Counted from the stretch's first letter, positions 17,242 to 26,519 are shown. The stretch is DNA of 64,000 bases from Demequina sp. NBRC 110053 (GCF_002090095.1 NZ_BBRJ01000002.1:1240817-1304816), one strand, 5' to 3'. Notes: generated by a model not told the origin, from the letters alone. Program-made: numbers and translations.

Positions 17242-17796
17242 ATGGCACTCCCCTCTGACGCGCCTCCCGAGCCGACGCTCGCCCACGACTTCGTCGCAGG
17301 CGTCGACGGCGCGCTCGAGGAGCTCTATCGCGACCTCTCTCCCCTGGTGTACTCGATGGCGGTGCGGGCGCTCGGGTCGACGGCGGACGCCGAGGACGTG
17401 ACCCAGCAGACCTTCGTGAGCGCGTGGCGGTCCCGCGAGGGCTTCGACCCCGACAAGGGCGAGCTGCGGGGATGGGTGGTCGGCATCGCTCGGCGTCGGA
17501 TCGCCGATGCGCTCGAGTCCCGGACCCGTGAACGTCGCCGCCTCCAGGCGGTCGCCGACGTAGCGCCGGCGGAAGAGTCCGGCCCTGACGACGCCGAGTC
17601 CGTGCTGCTCGCCTACGAGGTGAACGCCCTCGGAGATCCCAGGCGGACCATCGTCGCGCTCGCCTACTTCGAGGGTGCGACACACGAGCAGATCTCCGAG
17701 CGGCTGAACATGCCGCTCGGGACCGTGAAGAGCCATATCCGCAGAGCACTGATCACACTGCGCGACCGATGGGAGGTGTCCGATGTCGCATCCTGA
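17242..17796 (+). CDS. ECF-type RNA polymerase sigma factor (SigK-like)
   Basis: 184 residues from ATG 17242, chosen because AGGAGGAG (17225-17232) precedes it by nine bases; a GTG at 17203 overlapping the sortase stop is the alternative. Region 2 (LYRDLSPLVYSMAVRALG, DAEDVTQQTFVSAW) and region 4 helix-turn-helix (HEQISERLNMPLGTVKSHIRRAL) are intact. The next gene is an RskA-like anti-sigma factor overlapping by 14 bases, the usual SigK/RskA pairing. Likely controls this surface-protein operon and other envelope genes. Confidence 0.9.
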   Translation: MALPSDAPPEPTLAHDFVAGVDGALEELYRDLSPLVYSMAVRALGSTADAEDVTQQTFVSAWRSREGFDPDKGELRGWVVGIARRRIADALESRTRERRRLQAVADVAPAEESGPDDAESVLLAYEVNALGDPRRTIVALAYFEGATHEQISERLNMPLGTVKSHIRRALITLRDRWEVSDVAS

Positions 17797-18580
17797 CGAC
17801 GAGTTCCTCGCCGAGCTCGCGCTGAACGGCGCCGACCCCTCGGACCCCGCGCTCGCGGAGGCGACGCCCGAGCAGCGCGCCCGGTTCGACGCACTGCGTG
17901 CGATGGCGGCAAGGCTCGAGAACGCTGATAGCCCGGCGGAGCCGCTCCTCACCCCGCCGGCACGGGTGTGGGACGCGATCGTGGCGGAGCTCGAGGCGGA
18001 TGACTCAACTGACACATCGGGCGACGAGGCTCGCGCCTCGGTGGGGGCGGCGGCTCCTGCCGAGCCCGGCACCGCACAGCCCAGCACCGCACAGCCTCCT
18101 CGTGCGACGGGCGCCGACGAGCTCGCCGCGCGGCGCTCGCGCCGCCAGCCGTGGTGGACCGTCGGCGCTGCCGCCGCTGCTGGCGTGGTGATCGGCGGGG
18201 TAGGCGTGGGGGCGGTGCTGATGAGCTCGGAGGACGACGCCGATCTGCGGGTGGTCGCCCAGACCACCCTCACCGACCTCGCCTCGGAGGCCGGCGCTGG
18301 AGAGGCGATCCTCGAGGCTCGGCCCGACGGCACGCAGGTGCTCGTGATCGACACGGAGTTCGAGGAGCTCGACGACGCCTACCTCGAGGTGTGGCTGATC
18401 GATGAGTCGATCGAGGGCATGGTGAGCCTGGGCCACCTCACGAGCACCACCAACGAGTTCGTGATCCCTGCCGGCTTCGACGTCGCGGCGTTCCCCATCG
18501 TCGACATCTCGGTGGAGCCGCTCGACGGCGTCCCCACGCACAGCGGCGCCTCCGTCACTCGAGGAGTCCTCGAGCTCTGA
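17783..18580 (+). CDS. Anti-sigma factor, RskA family
   Basis: 265 residues; ATG 17783 lies inside the sigma gene with GGAGGT upstream. Acidic cytoplasmic N-terminus (about 1-110) that would bind the sigma factor, a transmembrane helix (about 133-152, WWTVGAAAAAGVVIGGVGVG) and an external RskA C-terminal domain (DTEFEELDDAYLEVWLID, VDISVEPLDG). The class is released by regulated proteolysis, including site-2 type cleavage. Convergent with pknB. Confidence 0.9.
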   Translation: MSHPDDEFLAELALNGADPSDPALAEATPEQRARFDALRAMAARLENADSPAEPLLTPPARVWDAIVAELEADDSTDTSGDEARASVGAAAPAEPGTAQPSTAQPPRATGADELAARRSRRQPWWTVGAAAAAGVVIGGVGVGAVLMSSEDDADLRVVAQTTLTDLASEAGAGEAILEARPDGTQVLVIDTEFEELDDAYLEVWLIDESIEGMVSLGHLTSTTNEFVIPAGFDVAAFPIVDISVEPLDGVPTHSGASVTRGVLEL

Positions 18581-18632
18581 CGCCCGCGCGGCTCCCCGAG
18601 ACCGCATCGGCCCTACCGACGTCCCACCAGAC

Positions 18633-18696
18633 GAGCGAATGGGGCCCCACTCGCTCATCTACGCGCCTAAGTGAGCGAATGGGGCCCCACTCGCGC
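18633..18696. repeat. Paired GGGCCC palindromes, 40-base spacing, locus 1
   Basis: Two near-identical palindromes of about 24 bases (GAGCGAATGGGGCCCCACTC core), centred at 18644/18645 and 18684/18685. They lie between the convergent anti-sigma and pknB genes and could act as a two-way terminator. Confidence 0.75.
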
Positions 18697-18743
18697 GCCA
18701 GGTGCGCGCGCTCGCGCCGCGCGCCTCAGGGGGCGGGCGACGG

Positions 18744-18757
18744 GCCGATGCGCGGGC
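18744..18757 (+). repeat. Dispersed 14-mer repeat, copy 4
   Basis: Exact copy four bases before the pknB stop codon. Confidence 0.75.
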
Positions 18758-18760
18758 CGG

Positions 18761-20929
18761 CTAGGGCCCCGATGTCGGCTCGGTCGTGGGATCGGGCTGG
18801 GGCTCCGGGCCCTGCGACAGTACGAGAGTGACCTGCGTCCCCGGCGCCACCTCGGTGCCGCCATTGGGGTTCTGCGAGATCACCGAGCCGGCGGGGACAT
18901 CATCGTTGTACTGCTCCGGGCCGTAGGTGAAGGTGAGGTCCTGGGTGCCGAGCTGGCGCTCGGCCTCCGCCTGGCCCAGCCCGGTGACGTCGGGCACCGT
19001 GACCGTCGACGGCGCCACCGCGACCTCCATCGCCACCGTCGAGCGCTGGGGGACCGTGCCAGGGCTGGGGCTCTGGGTCAGCACGGTGCCCGGAGCCTGC
19101 TCCTCGGTCTCGACGTCGGTGAAGTCCGGGATGAGTCCGAGGTCGTTGAGCGCGGCGCGCGCGGCGTCCTCGTCCATCCCCACCAGGTCGGGAAGCTCGA
19201 CCTCGCCGCTCGAGACGTAGAGGATGACCGCAGAGCCAGCCGGCACCTCGGTGCCCTCCTCGGGGTCCGTGCGCGTCACGCGGTCCGCCTCGAAGTCGGG
19301 GTCGTCCTCGGTCTCGACGCGCGATACGGTCAGTCCCGCGGCCTCGATCCGCTCGCGCGCGGTCTCCTGCTCGAGGCTGCGCACGGAGGGCACCTCGACG
19401 GCGTCGGGCCCGGCGGAGACGAACAGCGTGATGGTGGGCGGGCCGTCGGAGGGCGCTGTAGCGGTGACGCCCGATGCGATCGCCTGCGCCTCCCCCTCGA
19501 CTGTCCAGGTGAGCTCCTCGCCCTCGGGCGGATCCGTGCGGATGGCCACGCCGGGCTCGACCTCGGTGCTCGCCTCCTGCTGGGTGTCGACCAGGAACCC
19601 GAGGTCCTCGAGTGCCGCGATGGCCTCGGCCTCCTGCATGCCCGCGACGGTCGGCACGGTCTGCGTCACCGTCGTCTGCTCTGGCTCGCCGTCACCGCGC
19701 ATGAACAGCCACACGATCAGGATGATCGCGATGAGGGCGGCCGCGCCCAGGGAGATCCACAGGATCATCTTGCGGCGGCGCGCATCCTCGTCATCGACCA
19801 GGTCCTGCTCGTCGGTCACGCCCACCATCGACGACTGCGGGGGCGGGACGGAGCCCGCCCCAGCGGCGCCGACGGCGGCCCACGGGGCGCCCGCGGACGT
19901 CATGACCTGGGTCTCGCCGGTGACGGGGCCGTCCTGGGCTGGCATCGCCTGGGTGGGCTGGTCGACCTGGGGGTTCTCGCCCGTGTTCGCGCTGGCTGCG
20001 GCCACCCCGGCCACGCCCGCGCCGAACGCCGCCGAGCCCACGGCGATCGCGCCGGTCGACGGGCTCAGGGGCGCGCCGCCCATGACGGCGCGCAGGTCAC
20101 CCAGGAACTCCTGGGCGGTCGCGTAGCGCTGGTTACGGTCCTTGGCGAGCGACCGCAGCACCACCTGGTCGAGCTCGGCGGGGACGTCCGAGGCGAAGGA
20201 GGACGGCTTGGGCGCCTCCTCGCGGACGTGCTGATAGGCGACGGACACCGGTGAGTCGCCCACGAACGGCGGGCGGCCCGTGAGGAGCTCGAACAGCAGG
20301 CAGCCCACGGAGTACAGGTCGGAGCGCGCGTCCACCGTCTCGCCGCGTGCCTGCTCGGGTGAGAGGTACTGCGCGGTGCCCACGACGGCCTGGGTCTGCG
20401 TCATGGTGTTGCCGGCGTCGGCGAGGGCACGTGCGATGCCGAAGTCCATGACCTTGACGGCCCCGGTGGGCGTGAGCATGACGTTGGCGGGCTTGATGTC
20501 GCGGTGGACCAGGCCAGCGTGGTGGGCGTAGTCGAGCGCGGTGAGCACGCCCGTCGCGATCTCCACGGCCTCATCGATGGGGGCGGCGACGTCCCCCTTG
20601 AGGATGTCGCGCACGGTGTGGCCCTCGACGTACTCCATGACGATGAAGGGCACGGCCTGCGGGGCGCCGCTCGGCCCGACGCTGGTCTCCTCGCCGGTGT
20701 CGTACACCGCGACGATCGCGGGGTGGTTGAGGCCCGCAGCGGACTGCGCCTCGCGGCGGAAGCGCGTCTGGAAGGACGGGTCGCGCGCGAGGTCGGCGCG
20801 CAGGATCTTGATGGCGACCGTGCGACCCAAGCGGGTGTCGTAGCCGATGTGCACCTCGGCCATGCCGCCGCGGCCGATGAGCTCGCCGACCTCGTAGCGG
20901 CCGGCCAGGATCTTCGCGTCGTCAGTCAT
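18761..20929 (-). CDS. pknB: PASTA-domain Ser/Thr protein kinase PknB
   Basis: 722 residues from ATG 20929 (AAGGA upstream). Cytoplasmic kinase domain about 10-275 with GRGGMAEV, the catalytic HRDIKPANV near 140, DFGIARAL and the SPEQARG segment. A proline/alanine-rich linker, transmembrane helix about 387-408 (MILWISLGAAALIAIILIVW) and four external PASTA domains follow, ending in a Pro/Thr tail. PASTA repeats sense peptidoglycan fragments and lipid II, and the kinase phosphorylates division and wall enzymes. Forty bases separate it from pknA; last gene of the operon. Confidence 0.97.
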   Translation of the reverse strand: MTDDAKILAGRYEVGELIGRGGMAEVHIGYDTRLGRTVAIKILRADLARDPSFQTRFRREAQSAAGLNHPAIVAVYDTGEETSVGPSGAPQAVPFIVMEYVEGHTVRDILKGDVAAPIDEAVEIATGVLTALDYAHHAGLVHRDIKPANVMLTPTGAVKVMDFGIARALADAGNTMTQTQAVVGTAQYLSPEQARGETVDARSDLYSVGCLLFELLTGRPPFVGDSPVSVAYQHVREEAPKPSSFASDVPAELDQVVLRSLAKDRNQRYATAQEFLGDLRAVMGGAPLSPSTGAIAVGSAAFGAGVAGVAAASANTGENPQVDQPTQAMPAQDGPVTGETQVMTSAGAPWAAVGAAGAGSVPPPQSSMVGVTDEQDLVDDEDARRRKMILWISLGAAALIAIILIVWLFMRGDGEPEQTTVTQTVPTVAGMQEAEAIAALEDLGFLVDTQQEASTEVEPGVAIRTDPPEGEELTWTVEGEAQAIASGVTATAPSDGPPTITLFVSAGPDAVEVPSVRSLEQETARERIEAAGLTVSRVETEDDPDFEADRVTRTDPEEGTEVPAGSAVILYVSSGEVELPDLVGMDEDAARAALNDLGLIPDFTDVETEEQAPGTVLTQSPSPGTVPQRSTVAMEVAVAPSTVTVPDVTGLGQAEAERQLGTQDLTFTYGPEQYNDDVPAGSVISQNPNGGTEVAPGTQVTLVLSQGPEPQPDPTTEPTSGP

Positions 20930-20969
20930 CAGTCCTTCAGTCTCCCCAGGTCTGGGCGGTCTTCGGTGG

Positions 20970-21980
20970 TCATTGTCCCACTGATCGCCCCGAGCGCTCG
21001 CGAGGCGGGCCGTCGGGGCGTGGGCGATACTCGCGTGGCGCGATGCTCGGCGGCATGGTGCGCCCGCCGCGGCCGCGGGTGCGGGCGCCGTCGGATGGCG
21101 CCGATGCGCTCGCTGGGCTGTCGTTCGATGGCGCGGTCGGAGGGGGTGGGGTGGCGCCGGGCTCGCGCAGCGTGAGCGAGTCGAGCCGAGCGAGCAGGTC
21201 CGCCGCCGTGCGCGGCCGCTTCTTGGGGTTCTTCTCGAGCAGGTCACCGATGAGGCGCGCGAGGTCGGGAGACACCGTGCCGGGCAGCGGCGGCACCGGG
21301 TCGTTCACGTGCGCGATGGCGATGTCGACGGCCGTCGCCGCGGTGAACGGCCGCTTGCCGTTGACGGACTCGAACGCGATGATGCCCAAGGCGTAGAGGT
21401 CGGACGCCGGGGTCGCGGGCTTGCCGAGCGCGAGCTCGGGGGCCAGGTACTGCGCGGTGCCCATCACCATCCCCGTCTGCGTGAGGGTGGTCTGGTCCGT
21501 GCTGCGCGAGACGCCGAAGTCGGTGATCCGCACCACGTCGCCCTCGGCGATCAGCAGGTTGCCTGGCTTGATGTCGCGATGCATGACGCCGGCAGCGTGG
21601 GCGGCTGCCAGGCCGCGCGCGGTGCCCGCCATGATGCGCACCAGTCGATCCTCCGCCAGCGTGCGCTCGCGCTCGATGATGGTCGACAGCGGCTCGCCCT
21701 CGACCAGCTCCATCACCAGGTACGCGGTGCCGTCCTGGTCGCCGTAGTCGAGGACCTGAGCGATGTTCTCGTGGGCGAGCCCGGCCGCGTTCTTCGCCTC
21801 GTTGCGAAAGCGCTTGAGGAAGGTCTCATTGGCGGCCGCGCCGTCCTTGAGCACCTTCACCGCGACGGGTCGGTCCAGCTCCGAGTCGGTGCCCCGCCAC
21901 ACCTCGCCCATGCCGCCCACGGCGAGCAGGCTGGTCAGCACGTAGCGGCCGCCGAGGGTGGTGCCGGAGGAGATGCTCAC
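20970..21980 (-). CDS. pknA: Ser/Thr protein kinase PknA
   Basis: 336 residues from GTG 21980, overlapping the pbpA stop as GTGA. Kinase motifs AVGGMGEV, HRDIKPGNL (about 131), DFGVSRS and APELALG are complete. After residue about 265 there is only a Pro/Ser/Arg-rich tail without a transmembrane helix, so this protein looks soluble, unlike mycobacterial PknA. The tail includes SASAPSDGARTRGRGG. Acts with PknB in controlling growth and cell shape. Confidence 0.95.
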   Translation of the reverse strand: MSISSGTTLGGRYVLTSLLAVGGMGEVWRGTDSELDRPVAVKVLKDGAAANETFLKRFRNEAKNAAGLAHENIAQVLDYGDQDGTAYLVMELVEGEPLSTIIERERTLAEDRLVRIMAGTARGLAAAHAAGVMHRDIKPGNLLIAEGDVVRITDFGVSRSTDQTTLTQTGMVMGTAQYLAPELALGKPATPASDLYALGIIAFESVNGKRPFTAATAVDIAIAHVNDPVPPLPGTVSPDLARLIGDLLEKNPKKRPRTAADLLARLDSLTLREPGATPPPPTAPSNDSPASASAPSDGARTRGRGGRTMPPSIAPREYRPRPDGPPRERSGRSVGQ

Positions 21981-23443
21981 AGGTCCCCCTCCGCATCGAG
22001 GCGCAGCGCCTCCTCCATGACCGCCTTCGCCACGGGCGCCGCGATGGTTCCGCCCGTCGACCCGGACTGGCCCGCGCTCTCCTCGATGATGACGGCGATC
22101 GCGATCGCAGGATCATCGGCCGGGGCGAAGGACACGAACCACGCGTGCGGCGGGGTGTCGCGACCCGTCTCCGCGGTGCCCGTCTTGCCGGCGACCTCGA
22201 CGCCGGCGATCTGCGCTCCGCGCCCGGAACCGTTGTTCACCACCTCGACCATCATGTCCGTGAGGTCGTCCGAGTCCGCCCGCGTCATGGACTCCCGCAT
22301 GACCTCGGGCTCCGTGGTGGACACCACCTGCAGGTCGGGAGCGCGCACGGTGTCGACCAGGTAGGGCCGCATGAGCGTGCCGTCGTTGCCGATCGCGGCG
22401 GCGACCATCGCCATCTGCAAGGGCGTCGCGCGAACGTTGTACTGGCCGATCGAGCTCATCGCGACCTGCGACTCGTTCGGGTCCTCGGGAAGCCGCGATG
22501 CGGTGACGGGCAGTGGGATGTCGAGCTCCTCGCCCCATCCGAAGTCCGTGGCCTTGCGCTCGAGGACGCCCCAGCCGAGCGACATGCCGAGGTCCGCGAA
22601 GGCCGTGTTGCAGCTGATCCGCAGGGCGTCCTGGAGCGACATGTAGTCGTCGGGGGAGCACACCTCGCCCAGGTAGTTGCCGATGGTCGCACTCGTGCCG
22701 GGCAGCTCGAGCTCCTCCGGCGCGTACAGCTCGGTCTCGGGGGTGTAGCCGGACTCGAGCGCGGCCGCGGACACCACGAGCTTGAAGGTCGAGCCTGGGG
22801 GGTAGGTGTCGCCGGCGATCGCGCGGTTGACGAGCGGGCCGTCCTCCTGGTTGACCAGCTCCTCGTAGGCCGAGTTCACCTCTGCTGTGGAATGGCTGGC
22901 GAGCACGGCGGGGTCGTAGGTGGGGCTCGTGACCATCGCGAGGATCTCGCCCGTGCTCGGCTCCAGGGCGACAACGGCGCCCGGACGGTCGCCCAGCTGG
23001 TCGGCCGCGACCCGCTGCAGAGTTCCGTTGAGGGTGGTCTCGACGGACGCTCCTTGCTGCTGCTCTCCGGCGAAGAGGTTCCCCAGACGCGTCCAGAACA
23101 GCGCATCGGCCGTCCCGCTGAGCAGCTCGTTCTCCGACTGCTCCAGACCCGACCGTCCGTAGACGATCGAGTAGAAGCCCGTGGCCGACGCATACAGCGG
23201 GCCGTCGGCGTAGGTGCGCTGGAAGTTGAACGGGTCGTCGACGGGGTCCGACCACACGACGGCCTCGCCATCGACCACGATGGGGCCGCGGAAGTTGCCG
23301 TACTCGCGGTACAGGGTGCGGACGTTGCGCGGATCCTGGTTGAGCTCCTCGGCGTCCAGGACCTGGATCCACGACGCGGATCCCATGAGCGCGAGGAACA
23401 GCAGCAGCACGATCACGCTGAGCCGACGGGCGGGCTCGTTCAT
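21977..23443 (-). CDS. pbpA: Penicillin-binding protein, PbpA-type transpeptidase
   Basis: 488 residues from ATG 23443 with GGAGGTGGG upstream, overlapping the ftsW/rodA stop. One N-terminal membrane helix (LSVIVLLLFLALMGSASW), a dimerisation region and a C-terminal transpeptidase domain with S-x-x-K in GSTFKL (about 216), S-x-N in ISCNTA and KTG in AGKTGTAE (about 418). Cross-links peptidoglycan with the adjacent SEDS glycosyltransferase; a target of PknB in mycobacteria. Confidence 0.96.
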   Translation of the reverse strand: MNEPARRLSVIVLLLFLALMGSASWIQVLDAEELNQDPRNVRTLYREYGNFRGPIVVDGEAVVWSDPVDDPFNFQRTYADGPLYASATGFYSIVYGRSGLEQSENELLSGTADALFWTRLGNLFAGEQQQGASVETTLNGTLQRVAADQLGDRPGAVVALEPSTGEILAMVTSPTYDPAVLASHSTAEVNSAYEELVNQEDGPLVNRAIAGDTYPPGSTFKLVVSAAALESGYTPETELYAPEELELPGTSATIGNYLGEVCSPDDYMSLQDALRISCNTAFADLGMSLGWGVLERKATDFGWGEELDIPLPVTASRLPEDPNESQVAMSSIGQYNVRATPLQMAMVAAAIGNDGTLMRPYLVDTVRAPDLQVVSTTEPEVMRESMTRADSDDLTDMMVEVVNNGSGRGAQIAGVEVAGKTGTAETGRDTPPHAWFVSFAPADDPAIAIAVIIEESAGQSGSTGGTIAAPVAKAVMEEALRLDAEGDL

Positions 23444-24789
23444 GGACCCACCTCCTGCGCGGAGCGGCGGGCCTGGTCCGAGATGCGCAGCAGGAGTCCC
23501 ACCACGATCCAGTTGGCGAGCATGCTCGAGCCGCCGTAGGCGAGCCATGGCGTGGTGAGGCCGGTGAGGGGGATGACCCGCGTGACGCCGCCCACCACGA
23601 TGAAGACCTGCAGCGCGAGGGCGAAGCCCAGGCCGGCGGCGAGCAGCTTGCCGAACCCGTCGCGGACGCCGATCGACATGCGGAATGCCCGCTGGACGAT
23701 GATCAGGTACAGCGCGAGGATCGCCATCAGCCCGGTGAGCCCCAGCTCCTCGCCCAGGGAGGCGATGATGAAGTCGGACTCGGCGTAGGGCACCAGGTCG
23801 GGGCGGCCCTCGCCCAGCCCGGTGCCGAACAGGCCGCCGCTGGCCATCCCGAACATGCCGCCCACGAGCTGATAGGACGTGCCGGACGAGTAGACGTCAG
23901 CGTCGAGGGCGTGCAGCCACCCGTCGTAGCGCGCGCGGACGTGGGGGAACACGATGCCCGCCACGACGGCGCCGAAGGCGAACAGCGCGAGTCCGGTGAT
24001 CACCCAGCTGATCCGCTGCGTCGCGACGTAGAGCATGCCCAGGAAGATGCCGAAGAACAGCAGCGACGCCCCCAGGTCGCGCTCGTAGACCATCAGCAGC
24101 AGCGCCGCCGCCCACACCACGAGCAGCGGGCCCATGTCGCGCGGCCGCGGGAACCGCAGTCCCAGGAACTTGGGGCCGGCGAGTGTGAGCGTGTCGCGGT
24201 TGGTCACCAGGTACCCCGCGAAGAACACCACCATCGCGATCTTTGCGAACTCGCCGGGCTGCAGAGAGCGGCCCAGGACCGAGATCCAGATGCGCGCGCC
24301 GTTGATCTCGACGCCCAGCCCGGGCACGAGCGGGAGCAGGTAGAGGACCAGTCCCACGATGCCGGCGGTGTAGGTGAAGCGGCGCAGCTTGCGGTGGTCG
24401 CGCAGGAGGAAGATCACGGACATCGCGAGCGCGACTCCCGCGATGGACCATCCGATCTGGGTGGTGCCGAAGGAGGTGTCCCTGCCCTCGTACTGGGCGT
24501 AGGCGAAGTCGAGCCGGCGGATCATCGCGAGCCCCACGCCGTTGAGGGCGAAGACCGCGGGCAGCAGGACGGGGTCAGCGTTCGCCGCATATCGGCGCAT
24601 CAGCAGGTGGGCGCCGCCCATCAGCGCACCCGTGGCGAGGGCGTACCAGCCCAGCTCCGCGAGCACCAGGACGTCCGCGTGGTAGTCCACGAGCGCGCGT
24701 GCCAGCACGATGATCGCCCACGACACGGCGAGCAGCCCCAGCTCGGCCCGCCGGCCCGCGCGGACCTGCAGCTCTGCGACGGTGGCCAC
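23440..24789 (-). CDS. rodA: SEDS peptidoglycan polymerase, FtsW/RodA family
   Basis: 449 residues from GTG 24789, which follows the phosphatase TAA directly. About ten membrane helices with the SEDS regions GVEINGARIWI, LQPGEFAKIAMV and VTRVIPLTGLTTPWLAYGGSSMLANW. Polymerises lipid II into glycan strands and pairs with PbpA. FtsW and RodA cannot be separated safely by motif; by position it corresponds to mycobacterial rodA. Confidence 0.94.
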   Translation of the reverse strand: MATVAELQVRAGRRAELGLLAVSWAIIVLARALVDYHADVLVLAELGWYALATGALMGGAHLLMRRYAANADPVLLPAVFALNGVGLAMIRRLDFAYAQYEGRDTSFGTTQIGWSIAGVALAMSVIFLLRDHRKLRRFTYTAGIVGLVLYLLPLVPGLGVEINGARIWISVLGRSLQPGEFAKIAMVVFFAGYLVTNRDTLTLAGPKFLGLRFPRPRDMGPLLVVWAAALLLMVYERDLGASLLFFGIFLGMLYVATQRISWVITGLALFAFGAVVAGIVFPHVRARYDGWLHALDADVYSSGTSYQLVGGMFGMASGGLFGTGLGEGRPDLVPYAESDFIIASLGEELGLTGLMAILALYLIIVQRAFRMSIGVRDGFGKLLAAGLGFALALQVFIVVGGVTRVIPLTGLTTPWLAYGGSSMLANWIVVGLLLRISDQARRSAQEVGP

Positions 24790-25995
24790 TTAGGCGTCCG
24801 CCTCGAGCGCGTCCACCACGCCGTCCGCGTCCTGCAGGCTGGTCGCCCGGATGGTCGCCTCGATGCGCGACTGCTGGTAGGGCGGGAGGCTTGCGAGCGG
24901 GATGTCGGTGCGCTCGATCAGGGTCTGCAGGTCGACGATCGGCAGCTCCTGCGGGATGCCGCGGTAGATGGCGACGTTGCCGTCAGCCTCACCCACGTAG
25001 TACTGAGTCTGCGTCCACGCGTAGGCGCCCCACGCGCCGCCGGCGACCACGAGCAAGGCGACCAGCGGCAGCACCCACGGGCGCAGCCGGGGCCACAGCC
25101 GATCCCATCGGGAGGGCTCCTCGTCGTCGTCGGCCTCGGCCGGGGCGGACAGGCGTGCCGCCTTCGCCGCGGCGCTCGAGCCGCCGGCGGAGGGGCGGTT
25201 GCGGTCGCGGGCCGCGGCGCCCACGATCTGCGAGCTCGTCGGCGGCCCCACGCCGTCGGGTGACGTGTCGATGTCCACCACGTCCGCGACCACGCAGGTG
25301 ACGTTGTCGGGAGCCCCGCCTGCCAATGCCAGGGCGACCAGCGCATCGGCGCAATCGCCGGGATCCTCGACCTCGCGCAGCGTCTCGTGAAGGGTGTCAC
25401 GGCTGACCACACCCGACAGGCCGTCGGAGCACAGCATCCACCGGTCGCCGGGGCGCGTCTCACGCACCGAGATGTCGACGGGCACATCCGTGTCGACGTC
25501 TCCGAGGACGCGCAGCAGCATCGAGCGCTTGGGATGGTGCTCGGCGTCGGCCGCGCTGATGCGGCCGGTGTCCACCAGGTGCTGCACGAACGAGTGGTCG
25601 GTCGTGACCTGGTCGAGCGCGCCGTCGCGCAGCAGATAGGCGCGCGAGTCGCCGATGTGCGCCATCGACAGGGTCGAGCCGGCCCGCAGCAGCGCGGTCA
25701 CCGTGGTGCCCAGGCCCGACAGCTCGGGGTCGTTCTGCGCGCGGCCAACGATGTCGGAGTGCGCATCGGCGATGGCGACCTTGAGCTCGTCGAGCGCCTC
25801 ATCGGGGCCGTGGGACTCGCCGTCGAGGGCCGCGAGCCTGCCCACGGCGATGGAGGAGGCGATGTCGCCGCCAGCGGCGCCGCCCATGCCGTCCGCGACT
25901 ACCAGCAGGTGCGGTCCGGCGTATGCGGAATCCTGGTTGTTGGACCTGATCAGGCCCACGTCGGAGCGCGCGGCGAAGTGGAAGCCCAGGAACAC
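24790..25995 (-). CDS. pstP: PP2C-type Ser/Thr phosphatase (PstP/Stp)
   Basis: 401 residues from GTG 25995, one base after the fhaB stop. PP2C domain about 5-240 with metal aspartates in RSNNQD, VADGMGGAAGG, GDSRAYLL, CSDGLSG and GGAPDNVT. After a linker, a membrane helix lies at about 308-330 (VLPLVALLVVAGGAWGAYAW) with an external C-terminal segment. Reverses PknA/PknB phosphorylation. Confidence 0.96.
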   Translation of the reverse strand: MFLGFHFAARSDVGLIRSNNQDSAYAGPHLLVVADGMGGAAGGDIASSIAVGRLAALDGESHGPDEALDELKVAIADAHSDIVGRAQNDPELSGLGTTVTALLRAGSTLSMAHIGDSRAYLLRDGALDQVTTDHSFVQHLVDTGRISAADAEHHPKRSMLLRVLGDVDTDVPVDISVRETRPGDRWMLCSDGLSGVVSRDTLHETLREVEDPGDCADALVALALAGGAPDNVTCVVADVVDIDTSPDGVGPPTSSQIVGAAARDRNRPSAGGSSAAAKAARLSAPAEADDDEEPSRWDRLWPRLRPWVLPLVALLVVAGGAWGAYAWTQTQYYVGEADGNVAIYRGIPQELPIVDLQTLIERTDIPLASLPPYQQSRIEATIRATSLQDADGVVDALEADA

Positions 25996-25996
25996 G

Positions 25997-26515
25997 TCAG
26001 CCCCTCAGCTCGACGGTCGTGGCACCCAGGCGAAGCTTGTCGCCGCGCTTGAACGGCATGGGGTCGTCCACGCGTTGGTTGTCGAGGAACGTCCCGTTGG
26101 TGGAGCCCAGGTCCTCGACCATCCACCCGCCGTCCTCCGGGAAGATCCGGCAGTGCTTCGCGGAGCAGTAGTCGTCGTCGATGACGAGCGTGCACGTCGG
26201 GGAGCGGCCCACCAGGATGGGAGCGCTGCCGAGCGGGATGGTGGTGCCCTTGAGGCTGCCTGTCGTGACGGCGAGGTGGGCGGCCGTCTTGTCGCGCGTC
26301 GAGATGGATCCCGTGCGGATGCCCGTCGCCGACCGCGACGGTGAGGCGACCTTGTCGCCGCGCGCGTCCGAGCGCCGCGCCTCGCGCCCGCGGCCGCGCG
26401 TGGTGACCCGGGTGCCGTACAGGTCCGCGCGCAGTACCGCGATGGCCGCGAGCACGAGCGCCCACAGGAGTATCAGGAACCCGAACCGCAGCAGGGTGAT
26501 CGAGATCTCACTCAT
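25997..26515 (-). CDS. fhaB: FHA-domain protein FhaB/FipA
   Basis: 172 residues from ATG 26515. One N-terminal membrane helix (LLRFGFLILLWALVLAAIAVL), a linker with a TGSISTRD region resembling the phosphothreonine site of FipA, and a C-terminal FHA domain (GRSPTCTLVIDDDYCSAKHC, LGSTNGTFLDN). Binds phosphothreonine on PknA/B targets and links the kinases with division proteins. Four bases after the fhaA stop. Confidence 0.95.
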   Translation of the reverse strand: MSEISITLLRFGFLILLWALVLAAIAVLRADLYGTRVTTRGRGREARRSDARGDKVASPSRSATGIRTGSISTRDKTAAHLAVTTGSLKGTTIPLGSAPILVGRSPTCTLVIDDDYCSAKHCRIFPEDGGWMVEDLGSTNGTFLDNQRVDDPMPFKRGDKLRLGATTVELRG

Positions 26516-26519
26516 GCGG

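Noticed and set aside
18671..20254. 527-codon frame opposite pknB
   Set aside because: Shadow of PASTA/kinase coding sequence; no signatures.
23911..25263. 450-codon frame opposite rodA/pstP
   Set aside because: Charged, low-complexity antisense translation overlapping two well-supported genes.
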